A stretch of 64,000 nucleotides of DNA from an uncultured Blautia sp. (GCF_947654165.1 NZ_CANTKB010000014.1:30800-94799); one strand, 5' to 3'; counted from the stretch's first letter, positions 26,470 to 35,727 are shown. Made by a program: numbers and translations. Notes: a model not told the origin generated them from the sequence alone.

Positions 26470-28029
26470 GTGGCAATGTATGTAATAATTGCACTTGCTG
26501 CTGTGGCTATTACTTTGCTGATTGCCATTCCGGTTACTGCTAATATTTCAGTTAAGAAAAAAACAGAAAAAGATGCAGAAACTATTGGTACTGCAGAAGT
26601 AAAGGCAAGAAGCATTATAGATGAAGCATTGAAGACTGCTGAGACAAAGAAACGTGAAGCTCTCTTGGAAGCAAAAGAAGAAAATCTCCGAACAAAGAAT
26701 GAACTTGAAAAGGAGACAAAAGAGAGAAGAAACGAACTTCAGAAGTACGAAAAACGTGTTTTATCAAAAGAAGAAGCTCTTGACAAAAAAGCAGATGCTT
26801 TGGAGAGAAGAGAAGCCGAGTACACAGCAAAAGAAGCAGAATTAAAGAAAAAAGAAAAGAAAGTCGATGAATTACAAGGACAGAGAGTACAGGAACTGGA
26901 AAGGATTTCCGGCCTTACCTCCGAACAAGCAAAAGATTATCTGTTGAAAACTGTTGAAGACGAAGTGAAAATTGACACAGCCAAGCTTTATAAGGAATTA
27001 GAGAGCAAGGCAAAAGAAGAAGCTGACAAAAAGGCAAAAGAATATGTAGTAACTGCTATTCAGAAATGTGCAGCAGACCATGTGGCTGAGACTACAATTT
27101 CTGTTGTACAGCTCCCAAGCGATGAAATGAAGGGAAGAATTATCGGACGTGAAGGACGTAATATCAGAACTTTAGAAACGCTTACAGGTGTGGATCTGAT
27201 CATTGATGATACTCCGGAAGCGGTAGTATTATCCGGTTTTGATCCGATTCGCAGGGAAGTAGCCAGAATCGCTTTGGAAAAATTAATCGTAGACGGACGT
27301 ATCCATCCGGCTAGAATTGAAGAAATGGTTGAAAAGGCTCAAAGAGAAGTAGAGACCATGATGCGTGAAGAAGGTGAATCCGCAGCATTGGAAGTAGGAG
27401 TTCACGGAATCCATCCGGAACTGATTCGTCTTCTGGGCCGCATGAAGTTCCGTTCCAGCTACGGACAGAATGCATTGAAACATTCTATCGAGGTAGCACA
27501 GCTTGCAGGTTTACTTGCAGGGGAAGTGGGAACAGATATACGAATGGCGAAAAGAGCAGGTTTGCTCCACGATATCGGAAAATCCATTGACCATGAAGTG
27601 GAAGGTTCCCATATCCAGATTGGTGCAGACTTATGTAGAAAATATAAAGAATCACAGGTAGTGATCAATGCAGTAGAATCCCATCACGGAGATGTGGAGC
27701 CGACGTCATTGGTTGCGTGTATTGTACAGGCTGCAGATGCGATTTCAGCAGCCAGACCAGGTGCAAGAAGAGAAACTTTAGAAACTTATACCAACAGATT
27801 AAAACAATTAGAAGACATTACAAACTCCTTTAAAGGTGTTGATAAATCTTTTGCTATTCAGGCAGGAAGGGAAATTCGTGTAATGGTAGTACCGGAACAT
27901 GTTACAGATTCTGATATGGTGCTGCTTGCAAGAGATATTTCCAAACAGATTGAAGCTGAACTGGAATATCCGGGACAGATTAAAGTAAATGTAATTCGTG
28001 AGTCACGAGTGGTAGATTACGCTAAGTGA
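26470..28029 (+). CDS. rny: Ribonuclease Y
   Basis: A 519-residue membrane-tethered endoribonuclease that starts mRNA decay. An N-terminal membrane helix (residues 3-24) is followed by a long charged coiled coil (about 30-190), a KH domain (G-R-I-I-G-R-E-G-R-N-I-R) and an HD domain (L-L-H-D-I-G-K-S-I-D-H-E, near residue 370). It starts with GTG at 26470 after AGGAGGTG; the ATG two codons later is an alternative. Full length. Confidence 0.97.
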   Translation: MAMYVIIALAAVAITLLIAIPVTANISVKKKTEKDAETIGTAEVKARSIIDEALKTAETKKREALLEAKEENLRTKNELEKETKERRNELQKYEKRVLSKEEALDKKADALERREAEYTAKEAELKKKEKKVDELQGQRVQELERISGLTSEQAKDYLLKTVEDEVKIDTAKLYKELESKAKEEADKKAKEYVVTAIQKCAADHVAETTISVVQLPSDEMKGRIIGREGRNIRTLETLTGVDLIIDDTPEAVVLSGFDPIRREVARIALEKLIVDGRIHPARIEEMVEKAQREVETMMREEGESAALEVGVHGIHPELIRLLGRMKFRSSYGQNALKHSIEVAQLAGLLAGEVGTDIRMAKRAGLLHDIGKSIDHEVEGSHIQIGADLCRKYKESQVVINAVESHHGDVEPTSLVACIVQAADAISAARPGARRETLETYTNRLKQLEDITNSFKGVDKSFAIQAGREIRVMVVPEHVTDSDMVLLARDISKQIEAELEYPGQIKVNVIRESRVVDYAK

Positions 28030-28052
28030 TGCAATCGACTTGAGAGGTTTAC

Positions 28053-28087
28053 AAAAGACCTGATTCTATGATGTCAGGTCTTTTTTT
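28053..28087 (+). terminator. Terminator of rny
   Basis: AAAGACCTGA pairs with TCAGGTCTTT across a 9-base loop, followed by T7. Confidence 0.85.
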
Positions 28088-28123
28088 ATTGCAGAAAACA
28101 TAGATTTATACAGGGTGAGGAGA

Positions 28124-28693
28124 ATGAAGAAATATCTAAAACAGTTTGTTTTGTTGTATCTTACAGGATTTGGAATGGGAATTTTATGTTATAATCTGTT
28201 ACTTCGAGAAAAGGGATACTCCACAAGTCTTCTTCCTGTTTATTTTTCTTCGGCTGCTTCTGTGATTGAGAGCAGAGAGTATCTGTTTGGAAGTCTTTTG
28301 CTGAAAAGAGGTCTGTTATTCATGACAGGCATTATCTGTGGGCTGACACCCTTTGGAATCCCCATGGTGGTTCTCGGGTTATTATGGTATGGTTTTCTGG
28401 CAGGAAATCTGATTGCAGTTTTTCTGACAGAATATGGGATCCGTGGAATTGGAATCAATGGAGCATGTTACTTACCACAGGCACTTTTTTATATTCCCGG
28501 CTGGCTCTTTTTCTTTTTTCTTGTGATGCAGATGAGCCAGAAATCTCTGGGAAATGGGAAAAGAGAAAAAGCAGATTACAAAGCCTATTTTTTCTTTCTT
28601 ACAGGAGCGTTTATCTGCATTTTACTGGGGATCTGGATGGAAAGTTATGTTAATCAAAATCTACTTGTTTTTATTTTGGAGAAATGGATTTAG
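28124..28693 (+). CDS. spoIIM: Stage II sporulation protein M
   Basis: A 189-residue integral membrane protein with five predicted segments and the family features: G-M-G-I-L in helix 1, F-G-S-L-L-L-K-R-G-L-L-F and a long hydrophobic middle with P-F-G-I-P. SpoIIM works with SpoIID and SpoIIP to remove peptidoglycan during forespore engulfment. A short distance to xerD, as in Bacillus (spoIIM...ripX), supports the call. The ATG at 28124 follows GGTGAGGAG. Confidence 0.88.
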   Translation: MKKYLKQFVLLYLTGFGMGILCYNLLLREKGYSTSLLPVYFSSAASVIESREYLFGSLLLKRGLLFMTGIICGLTPFGIPMVVLGLLWYGFLAGNLIAVFLTEYGIRGIGINGACYLPQALFYIPGWLFFFFLVMQMSQKSLGNGKREKADYKAYFFFLTGAFICILLGIWMESYVNQNLLVFILEKWI

Positions 28694-28814
28694 TTTACAA
28701 AAAATTAACATTTTCATCTTTACCACATGTGGTATGAAAAAGGGATGAGCCGTCCGATATATTGTGGACATCGTGAAAAACCTTGAAAAATAAGGATTTT
28801 TGTTAAAAATGGGT

Positions 28815-28844
28815 TTGATTTTTATGTCGAAGTTGATATATAAT
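28815..28844 (+). promoter_or_regulatory. xerD promoter with internal Spo0A-box match
   Basis: TTGATT (28815-28820) and TATAAT (28839-28844) with 18-base spacing. TGTCGAA (28825-28831), the core Spo0A box, lies between the two hexamers, where binding would be expected to repress. The box match is exact but short. Confidence 0.55.
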
Positions 28845-28875
28845 CGAACTATGCCTATAAGAAGGGGAATAAAAT

Positions 28876-29760
28876 ATGAAGTGCGAAATACAAGAGTTTA
28901 TTGGCTATTTACATAATACCAGAGGCACTTCGAAAAATACAGAAGTTTCCTATGAGCGTGATTTGAGAAAATTGGAGCAGTTTTTGATTCGAGAGGGAAT
29001 TCAGGACGTAGAGCAGGTTACATCTACGACTTTGAATTCTTATATCATGTATATGGAAAGAGAGCAGTTTGCACCTTCGTCCATATCCAGAAGCATTGCA
29101 TCCATCCGTGCCTTCTTTCAGTATCTCTGTACGGAAAGGGGCTGGAAGGAAAGTCCTGCGGAGTTATTGAAAGCACCGAAAATTGAGAAAAAAATGCCCG
29201 GAATTCTTACTATAGATGAAGTTGATCTGTTATTGAAGCAGCCTAAGGCAAACACAGCAAAGGGAATCCGCGACAGAGCAATGTTGGAACTACTGTACGC
29301 CACTGGTATCAGAGTGAGTGAACTGATTCATCTCACCATAAACGATATAAATTTAAAATTGGGATATCTTACCTGCAGCGGGAGTGAAAAGGAAAGAGTG
29401 ATTCCCTTTGGAAATACCGCAAAAAGAGCAGTGGAACATTACATGGAGGGAGCAAGAGCGGAATTGATAGGTTCCCAGCAGAGTAATCTGCTTTTTGTGA
29501 ATTGTTCCGGAAAGTCCATGAGCCGTCAGGGATTCTGGAAGGTACTGAAAAGTTATGCTGCTTCAGCGGGAATTCAGCAGGACATTACACCTCATACGCT
29601 GCGTCATTCTTTTGCAGCACATTTAGTGCAAAATGGAGCAGATCTAAAGAGTGTACAGGAAATGATGGGACATTCTGATATTTCCACCACACAGATTTAT
29701 ATGAATATGAACATGAACAAAATCAGGGATGTGTATATGAAAGCTCATCCCAGAAGATAA
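28876..29760 (+). CDS. xerD: Tyrosine recombinase XerD
   Basis: A 294-residue site-specific recombinase. The N-terminal SAM-like core-binding domain (1-100) is followed by the catalytic domain with R in A-T-G-I-R-V-S-E-L, K in G-S-E-K-E-R-V-I-P-F, H-T-L-R-H-S-F-A-A-H, G-H-S-D-I-S-T-T-Q-I-Y (histidine and nucleophilic tyrosine). It resolves chromosome dimers at dif. The context next to spoIIM is that of the housekeeping recombinase rather than a phage integrase. The C-terminal Y-M-N-M-N-M-N repeat replaces the usual Y-x-H-V. Confidence 0.9.
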   Translation: MKCEIQEFIGYLHNTRGTSKNTEVSYERDLRKLEQFLIREGIQDVEQVTSTTLNSYIMYMEREQFAPSSISRSIASIRAFFQYLCTERGWKESPAELLKAPKIEKKMPGILTIDEVDLLLKQPKANTAKGIRDRAMLELLYATGIRVSELIHLTINDINLKLGYLTCSGSEKERVIPFGNTAKRAVEHYMEGARAELIGSQQSNLLFVNCSGKSMSRQGFWKVLKSYAASAGIQQDITPHTLRHSFAAHLVQNGADLKSVQEMMGHSDISTTQIYMNMNMNKIRDVYMKAHPRR

Positions 29761-29763
29761 AAA

Positions 29764-29800
29764 AGAAGTTTCCGTTTTATTAAGTGGAAACTTCTTTTTT
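29764..29800. terminator. Terminator between xerD and aroF-like gene
   Basis: AGAAGTTTCC (29764-29773) pairs with GGAAACTTCT (29786-29795), then T-run. The genes converge here and the A-rich left flank allows use from both sides. Confidence 0.85.
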
Positions 29801-29812
29801 GTCATTACGGAA

Positions 29813-30844
29813 TCAACATAATTCCGCAATGGTATATAAAAGTTTTTCGGTATCTTCCCAGCCCAGACAAGGGTCAGTGATGGATTTTCCGAAAATATGA
29901 TTGGATCCGATTTTCTGACAGCCTTCTACCAGATAACTTTCAATCATAACACCCTTGACCAGATTCTGAATATCCTTAGAAACCAGGCGGCTGTGGAGCA
30001 CCTCTTTCACGATTCGAATCTGCTGTTCGTACTGTTTACCGGAGTTGGAATGATTGGCATCAATGATGACTGCAGGGTTTGCCAGATTTTTTTGTGCATA
30101 CATATCCAAAAGACGCTGCAGATCCTCATAGTGATAGTTTGGAATGGTATTTCCATGTTTGCTCACAGCACCTCTGAGAATCGTGTGGGTAAGAGGGTTT
30201 CCTTCTGTGGCTACTTCCCAGCCTCTGGAAATAAAATCATGTCCATGCTGTGCGGCAATGACGGAATTTAACATTACAGAAAAATCACCGCTTGTGGGGT
30301 TTTTCATTCCCACAGGAATATCCAGACCACTGACCATCAGGCGGTGCTCCTGGTTTTCTACAGAGCGGGCACCAATGGCTACATAGGACAGCAGATCAGA
30401 CAGATAATGCCAGTTATCAGGATAGAGCATTTCGTCCGCAGAGGTCAGACCGGTTTCTGCCAGAGAACGAAGATGCATGTGGCGAATCGCCAAAATTCCT
30501 GCCAACATATCCGGTTTGGCCTCCGGATCAGGCTGATGGAGCATTCCTTTGTAACCTTCTCCTGTAGTACGTGGCTTGTTGGTATAGATACGGGGAACAA
30601 GAACAAGTCGTTCTGTAACTTTTTCCTGTATTGCAGCCAGACGATTGGTGTATTCACACACAGAATTTTCATTATCAGCAGAACAGGGACCTACGATCAC
30701 AAGAAACTTGTCAGATTCTCCGGTAAAAATGGCCTGAATTTCTTTATCTCTTTTTTCTTTTGCTTTTTTTAATGCTTCCGGAACAGGTACCTGTTTTTTA
30801 ATTTCATCAGGTGAAGGAAGCTGTTTCACAAACTTAAAACTCAT
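29813..30844 (-). CDS. aroF: 3-deoxy-7-phosphoheptulonate (DAHP) synthase, class I
   Basis: A 343-residue enzyme condensing PEP and erythrose 4-phosphate, the first step of aromatic amino-acid synthesis. Visible: V-G-P-C-S-A-D (metal cysteine), P-R-T-T-G-E-G-Y-K-G, G-A-R-S-V-E-N-Q-E-H-R, and D-A-N-H-S-N-S-G-K. Length and motifs match the E. coli AroF/AroG/AroH type rather than the short AroA(G) type. Which amino acid inhibits it cannot be told; the symbol is nominal. It lies on the minus strand with its own promoter. Confidence 0.93.
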   Translation of the reverse strand: MSFKFVKQLPSPDEIKKQVPVPEALKKAKEKRDKEIQAIFTGESDKFLVIVGPCSADNENSVCEYTNRLAAIQEKVTERLVLVPRIYTNKPRTTGEGYKGMLHQPDPEAKPDMLAGILAIRHMHLRSLAETGLTSADEMLYPDNWHYLSDLLSYVAIGARSVENQEHRLMVSGLDIPVGMKNPTSGDFSVMLNSVIAAQHGHDFISRGWEVATEGNPLTHTILRGAVSKHGNTIPNYHYEDLQRLLDMYAQKNLANPAVIIDANHSNSGKQYEQQIRIVKEVLHSRLVSKDIQNLVKGVMIESYLVEGCQKIGSNHIFGKSITDPCLGWEDTEKLLYTIAELC

Positions 30845-30904
30845 GGTATCTCCTTATGCTATGGTACTAATGTTCAGCAGTTTGCTGCTGCATGTTACCA
30901 AAGA

Positions 30905-30933
30905 ATTATAATACAGGAAAGAAAAAATGTCGA
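30905..30933 (-). promoter_or_regulatory. Promoter of DAHP synthase gene
   Basis: On the minus strand TCGACA (30933-30928) and TATAAT (30910-30905) are 17 bases apart. The leader can form a small hairpin from GCAGCAG and CTGCTG. Confidence 0.7.
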
Positions 30934-30960
30934 TACTTTTTCAAAAAATACTTTAGAAAT

Positions 30961-32286
30961 TTAAAGCGAAGAACCGAAATAGGGTTTTAAAAAAGAAAGA
31001 GACAAGGCGGTGACCAGAAGTTCGCTGACAATTAATCCCCACAGATAGCCGGTGATGCCATATCCTGGAATGATAAAAAATACAAAACAAAGCCGGATAC
31101 CAAGTCCCAAAATATTAAGAAAAAGTGTCTGGTTTACAGCACCGAGCCCGTTTAGGATGCCACCTAATGTGCCGGAAAGATAGAGGCAGGGACAGATAAA
31201 AGATAAGGTTTTGATAAAAGTTCCTGCAAACTCGTTTTTAAAGAGAAAGATTCCGAGAAAATCACCGGAAAAATAAAAAAAGGCAGTAGACAAAAAACCA
31301 AGCAGAAGACAGTATTTTATAGAAAGAACAATGCTTTTTCTGATGTTTCGGTGATTGCCAACCGCCTGGCTTTCAGCAACTGAGGGAAGCAGTACCGTGG
31401 ACAGTGCATTGGTAATGGCACAGGGGAAGAGAATCAGAGGGAGTGCCATTCCGGTCAGAACTCCATATACGGAAAGGGCGGAAGCTGAGTCCAGGCCAAA
31501 TAGCCGCAGATGACCTGGAATTAATACGGATTCCATACTGTGCAGCACATTTACCAGAAGACGGTTACAGGTAAGAGGAATGGAAAGCTGCAGTATGGTC
31601 TTGGTATTTTTATAAGGAGAGGTCATTTGCAGAAGATGGTAGTTGTTTCGGTTAAAATCAAGAGAAACAAAAATACCGGAAAACAGCATGGATACCAGTT
31701 CTCCTGCCAACATTCCGGCAGCAGCCAGTACAGGCGTGACAGGGGTGCCTTCTTCTGTCCAGATCAGATATAAGAGATAAGAAGCGGCAACGCGTGCACA
31801 TTGCTCTAAAAGCTGTGCGGCAGCAGGAATGGACAAATTCTTTCTGGCAATGTAATATCCGCTGACACAGGAGTGGAAGGTTCCCATAGGCAGTGAAATG
31901 GCCATGATCTGCAGCAGTGGAGTGCATCTTTCCTCCAAAAGTATATGCAGTGCAAACCAGGAGGCATGTTTATATAGGAAAAAGGAAACACAGGAGGCAG
32001 TGAATAAAGAGAGACAGGCGGAGACCAGAAACAGGTCCCTTGCACCCTGTTCATCTTTTACTGCAGCTTTTGCCGCAACTAACCGGGAGATAGCAGTCTG
32101 GATTCCTCCGACTGTGAGAGCATAGCAGAGAGTTTGAATGGGAAAGATTAACTGATAGATTCCCATGCCTTGTGCACCAATCGTCTGAGACAGGAATATT
32201 CTATAAATAAATCCAATAATTTTTGTGATAAAACCCGATAAGGTTAAGATCAGTGTTCCTTTTATTAGCAGGTATTTATTGTTCAT
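30961..32286 (-). CDS. spoVB: SpoVB/MurJ-like flippase
   Basis: A 441-residue membrane protein with about 12-14 hydrophobic segments. The N-terminal K-G-T-L-I-L-T-L-S-G-F-I-T-K-I-I-G-F-I-Y-R motif and A-Q-G-M-G-I-Y-Q-L-I-F-P are typical of the MOP-superfamily SpoVB group. Relatives move lipid-linked cell-wall or cortex precursors across the membrane; SpoVB acts in spore cortex synthesis. It is smaller than the second flippase in this window (57821-59458). Symbol assignment is by similarity; function in cortex is inferred. Confidence 0.85.
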   Translation of the reverse strand: MNNKYLLIKGTLILTLSGFITKIIGFIYRIFLSQTIGAQGMGIYQLIFPIQTLCYALTVGGIQTAISRLVAAKAAVKDEQGARDLFLVSACLSLFTASCVSFFLYKHASWFALHILLEERCTPLLQIMAISLPMGTFHSCVSGYYIARKNLSIPAAAQLLEQCARVAASYLLYLIWTEEGTPVTPVLAAAGMLAGELVSMLFSGIFVSLDFNRNNYHLLQMTSPYKNTKTILQLSIPLTCNRLLVNVLHSMESVLIPGHLRLFGLDSASALSVYGVLTGMALPLILFPCAITNALSTVLLPSVAESQAVGNHRNIRKSIVLSIKYCLLLGFLSTAFFYFSGDFLGIFLFKNEFAGTFIKTLSFICPCLYLSGTLGGILNGLGAVNQTLFLNILGLGIRLCFVFFIIPGYGITGYLWGLIVSELLVTALSLSFLKPYFGSSL

Positions 32287-32338
32287 GAATGACGTTGCAT
32301 CCTTTTTGTCTTTTTTTTAATATATTCTTTTTTGGAAC

Positions 32339-32367
32339 TTGACAGAACTCCGGAAAGATGATATTCT
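32339..32367 (+). promoter_or_regulatory. Promoter of iscR operon
   Basis: TTGACA (32339-32344) and TATTCT (32362-32367) with 17-base spacing. Confidence 0.75.
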
Positions 32368-32383
32368 ACATTCAGATTAAAAT

Positions 32384-32400
32384 CCGAGTAAAATAGTAGG
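32384..32400 (+). promoter_or_regulatory. Candidate IscR (Rrf2) operator
   Basis: CCGAGTA-AAA-TAGTAGG is an imperfect 17-bp dyad (5 of 7 pairs match), with ATCC/GGAT-like flanks, just downstream of the expected transcription start. Rrf2-type repressors bind such AT-centred dyads; autoregulation by the iscR product is inferred. Confidence 0.55.
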
Positions 32401-32426
32401 GATTAAAATAGAAAAGAGGCGATTAT

Positions 32427-32885
32427 TTGAAATTATCCACAAAGGGCAGATATGGACTCCGGGCATTGATAGATCTTGCATTGTACAGTGAAAAGGAAGA
32501 GGCTGTTTCCATACAGAGTATTTCTGAGCGACAGCGTATTTCAGACAGCTATCTGGAACAATTGATGCGAAAGTTAAAAAAAGAAGGATTGATACAAAGT
32601 ATCCGAGGTGCCCAAGGTGGTTATCGTCTGGCAAAACCTGCAGAAGAAATCTCAGTAGGAGATGTGCTGCGAGCCTTAGAAGGGAGCATAGAGGCAGTCT
32701 CCTGCGGAGCGGGAAATAACGAACACTGTCAGGGGGAAGACTTATGTGTGGCACGGTATGTCTGGCAGGAAATCAATAAAAGCATCCAGGAAACGGTGGA
32801 TTCCATTATGCTCAGTCAATTAGTGGAAGAAAGCCGCAGGGTCAGAGAAAAAGGGCAGATTGAAGTACAGAAATGTAATTCATAG
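32427..32885 (+). CDS. iscR: Fe-S regulator IscR (Rrf2 family)
   Basis: A 152-residue winged-helix regulator beginning K-L-S-T-K-G-R-Y-G-L-R-A-L. Three cysteines at about 93, 101 and 107 match the Fe-S binding set of IscR and argue against CymR, which lacks them. It senses Fe-S supply and controls the iscS-iscU genes behind it. The start is a TTG at 32427 with AAGAGG upstream. Confidence 0.92.
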   Translation: MKLSTKGRYGLRALIDLALYSEKEEAVSIQSISERQRISDSYLEQLMRKLKKEGLIQSIRGAQGGYRLAKPAEEISVGDVLRALEGSIEAVSCGAGNNEHCQGEDLCVARYVWQEINKSIQETVDSIMLSQLVEESRRVREKGQIEVQKCNS

Positions 32886-32924
32886 AGATAGAAATGAAAC
32901 GAGATTTGATAGGAGATGAAGGAT

Positions 32925-34109
32925 ATGAAAACAAGAATTTATCTGGATAATGCAGCAACCACAAGAACTTCTGAAGAAGTCGTAAATGCAATGCTTCCTT
33001 ATTTTACGGAAAATTATGGAAATCCATCCAGTATTTATGAAATCGGACAGAGAAGCAAAGAAGCCATTACCACGGCCAGAGAACAGATCGCAGAGGTCAT
33101 AGGAGCAAAGACAGAAGAAATCTATTTTACGGCAGGAGGAAGCGAGGCAGATAACTGGGCATTAAAGGCGGCTTTTGAAGCATATTCCCAGAAAGGGCAT
33201 CACATCATCACAACAAAGATTGAACATCACGCAATTCTCCACACCTGTGAGTATCTGGAAAAAAAAGGTGCTGAGATCACCTATCTGGATGTGGATGAAA
33301 ACGGTTTGGTCAATCTGGATCAATTGCAGAAAGCGATCCGTCCTGACACGATTTTGATTTCTGTCATGTTTGCAAATAATGAGATCGGAACCATTGAACC
33401 GATTAAAGAGATCGGTATGATCGCAAAAGAACACGGGATTTTATTTCACACAGATGCAGTTCAGGCATTTGGCCAGGTTCCCATCAATGTGGATGAAATG
33501 AACATTGATATGTTAAGCTCCAGTGCTCATAAGATTAACGGACCCAAGGGAATCGGTTTCCTTTATATCCGCAAAGGGGTAAAAATCCGTTCCTTTGTAC
33601 ACGGCGGTGCACAGGAAAGAAAGAGAAGAGCCGGAACAGAGAATGTTCCTGCAATTGTAGGATATGGAGCAGCAGCGAAACATGCAGCAGAGACCATGGA
33701 AGAACGGACTGCGAAGGAACGGGAACTGCGGGATTATTTTATTGACCGTGTACAGAAGGAAATCCCTTATGTGAAATTAAACGGACATCCGCAGAAGCGT
33801 CTTCCTAATAATATTAACTTTAGTTTTCGATTTATTGAGGGAGAATCACTTCTGATCATGTTGGATATGAAGGGAATTGCAGGCTCCAGTGGATCTGCCT
33901 GTACATCAGGCTCTCTTGATCCTTCTCATGTCCTTTTGGCAATCGGACTGCCTCATGAAATCGCACATGGATCTTTGCGGTTATCGCTTGGAGCCGATAC
34001 GACAAAAGAAGATTTAGACTATACATTGGAACAGATCAAAGATATTGTAAACAGACTACGGGAACTGTCTCCATTATATGAAGACTTTGTACGGAAACAG
34101 GAAAAATAA
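32925..34109 (+). CDS. iscS: Cysteine desulfurase (IscS/NifS type)
   Basis: A 394-residue PLP enzyme. The N-terminal Y-L-D-N-A-A-T-T, the lysine in S-A-H-K-I-N-G-P-K-G, and the active cysteine (about C326) in S-G-S-A-C-T-S-G are present. The loop around the cysteine is of the long group I type. It supplies persulfide sulfur to the scaffold iscU and to mnmA, both following in the operon. ATG 32925 is chosen because the ATG at 32916 abuts the AGGAG. Confidence 0.95.
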   Translation: MKTRIYLDNAATTRTSEEVVNAMLPYFTENYGNPSSIYEIGQRSKEAITTAREQIAEVIGAKTEEIYFTAGGSEADNWALKAAFEAYSQKGHHIITTKIEHHAILHTCEYLEKKGAEITYLDVDENGLVNLDQLQKAIRPDTILISVMFANNEIGTIEPIKEIGMIAKEHGILFHTDAVQAFGQVPINVDEMNIDMLSSSAHKINGPKGIGFLYIRKGVKIRSFVHGGAQERKRRAGTENVPAIVGYGAAAKHAAETMEERTAKERELRDYFIDRVQKEIPYVKLNGHPQKRLPNNINFSFRFIEGESLLIMLDMKGIAGSSGSACTSGSLDPSHVLLAIGLPHEIAHGSLRLSLGADTTKEDLDYTLEQIKDIVNRLRELSPLYEDFVRKQEK

Positions 34110-34127
34110 AAAACGGAGGAAATAAGA

Positions 34128-34571
34128 ATGTACAGTGAAAAAGTGATGGATCATTTTCAGAATCCAAGAAATGTGGGAGAAATCGAGAATGCCAGCGGTG
34201 TCGGTACAGTTGGAAACGCAAAATGCGGAGATATTATGAGAATTTACCTGGATATTGATGAAAATCAGGTGATTCGTGACTGCAAATTTAAAACCTTTGG
34301 ATGCGGTGCAGCAGTGGCTACCAGCAGTATGGCTACAGAACTGGTAAAGGGAAAAAGCGTTGAGGAAGCACTGCAGGTAACTAATAAGGCGGTCATGGAA
34401 GCTCTGGACGGACTTCCGCCGGTAAAAGTGCACTGCTCTCTTCTGGCAGAGGAGGCGATCCATGCCGCACTGTGGGATTATGCGGAAAAACATGGAATTA
34501 AAATAGAAGGATTATCCAAACCGAAATCAGATATTCATGAAGGCGAAGAGGAAGAAGAGGAAGAATACTGA
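34128..34571 (+). CDS. iscU: Fe-S scaffold protein IscU/NifU N-terminal type
   Basis: A 147-residue scaffold. It begins Y-S-E-K-V-M-D-H-F-Q-N-P-R-N-V-G; the three ligand cysteines lie in N-A-K-C-G-D, T-F-G-C-G-A-A and K-V-H-C-S. The tail is unusually acidic, ending in a run of eight glutamates and aspartates plus tyrosine. It takes sulfur from the adjacent desulfurase. Its stop overlaps the mnmA start. Confidence 0.95.
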   Translation: MYSEKVMDHFQNPRNVGEIENASGVGTVGNAKCGDIMRIYLDIDENQVIRDCKFKTFGCGAAVATSSMATELVKGKSVEEALQVTNKAVMEALDGLPPVKVHCSLLAEEAIHAALWDYAEKHGIKIEGLSKPKSDIHEGEEEEEEEY

Positions 34572-35656
34572 TGGAAAAGAAGACAGTAGTGGTAGGTCTG
34601 TCAGGAGGCGTAGATTCCTCAGTGGCAGCATATCTTCTGAAAAAGCAGGGATATGAAGTGATTGGTGTGACCATGCAGATCTGGCAGGAAGAGGAACCGG
34701 AAGTTCAGGAAGAGAACGGCGGATGCTGTGGTCTCAGTGCGGTCGATGATGCAAGAAGAGTGGCACAGATCCTGGATATTCCGTACTATGTCATGAATTT
34801 CCGAAATGAGTTCAAGACACAGGTTATTGATTATTTTATCAGAGAATATCAGGAGGGAAGGACCCCCAATCCCTGTATCGCATGTAACCGTTATGTGAAA
34901 TGGGAATCATTGTTAAAACGAAGCCTTGAGATCGGGGCAGATTATATTGCTACAGGGCATTATGCCAGGATAGAACAGCTTCCAAATGGAAGATATGCCA
35001 TTCGAAATTCTGTTACGGCAAGAAAAGATCAAACCTATGCTTTGTATAATCTGACTCAGGAACAGCTTTCGAAAACTTTAATGCCTGTGGGAGCATATAC
35101 AAAAGAAGAAATCCGGCAGATCGCAGAAGAGGCAGGACTTCCTGTGGCACAGAAAAAAGACAGTCAGGAGATCTGTTTCGTACCGGATAAGGATTACGCC
35201 GGATTTATTGAGCAAAGTACAGGAGAGAAAATTCCAAAAGGAAATTATGTTCTGGAAGACGGTACTGTGATCGGAGAACATCAGGGGATCATACATTATA
35301 CCATTGGTCAGAGAAAAGGGCTGAATCTTTCTATGGGACATCCGGTGTTTGTGACAGAAATCCGACCGCACAGCAATGAGGTTGTGATTGGAGAAAACGA
35401 AGACTTATTTGTCAATACGCTGGTTTGTGACCGGGTAAATTATATGGCTATTGACAGTCTTAAGGGTGAGATGCGTCTGAATGCAAAAATTCGCTATAAT
35501 CATCCAGGTGCAGAATGTACGGTAAGAGCCATAGAAAACGGAAAAGTACTTGTGACGTTTGATCAGCCTCAGCGGGCTATTACCCCGGGACAGGCTGTAG
35601 TATTCTATCAGGGAGAATATGTTGCCGGAGGCGGCATAATTCTTGGAAAGGCATAA
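34571..35656 (+). CDS. mnmA: tRNA 2-thiouridylase MnmA
   Basis: A 361-residue PP-loop enzyme that makes s2U34 in tRNAs for Lys, Glu and Gln. The S-G-G-V-D-S-S-V-A PP-loop, N-P-C-I-A-C-N and the second catalytic cysteine in D-S-Q-E-I-C-F-V-P are present; the beta-barrel C-terminal domain is complete. It is fused into the isc operon, consistent with the desulfurase serving as its sulfur donor. Confidence 0.96.
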   Translation: MEKKTVVVGLSGGVDSSVAAYLLKKQGYEVIGVTMQIWQEEEPEVQEENGGCCGLSAVDDARRVAQILDIPYYVMNFRNEFKTQVIDYFIREYQEGRTPNPCIACNRYVKWESLLKRSLEIGADYIATGHYARIEQLPNGRYAIRNSVTARKDQTYALYNLTQEQLSKTLMPVGAYTKEEIRQIAEEAGLPVAQKKDSQEICFVPDKDYAGFIEQSTGEKIPKGNYVLEDGTVIGEHQGIIHYTIGQRKGLNLSMGHPVFVTEIRPHSNEVVIGENEDLFVNTLVCDRVNYMAIDSLKGEMRLNAKIRYNHPGAECTVRAIENGKVLVTFDQPQRAITPGQAVVFYQGEYVAGGGIILGKA

Positions 35657-35658
35657 GA

Positions 35659-35712
35659 CAAAAAGGAAGCAGAGACTTTTGGACAGTGGTCCAAATGCTC
35701 TGCTTCCTTTTT
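35659..35712. terminator. Terminator of isc-mnmA operon
   Basis: AAAAAGGAAGCAGAG pairs with CTCTGCTTCCTTTTT; an inner TTTGGACAGTGGTCCAAA hairpin caps it. Symmetrical, so it serves the converging PHP gene too. Confidence 0.9.
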
Positions 35713-35727
35713 GTTCATAGAGAATAT

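Noticed and set aside
28876..29760. Phage or ICE integrase
   Set aside because: No mobile genes or att-like repeats nearby; the spoIIM-xerD neighbourhood is that of the housekeeping recombinase.
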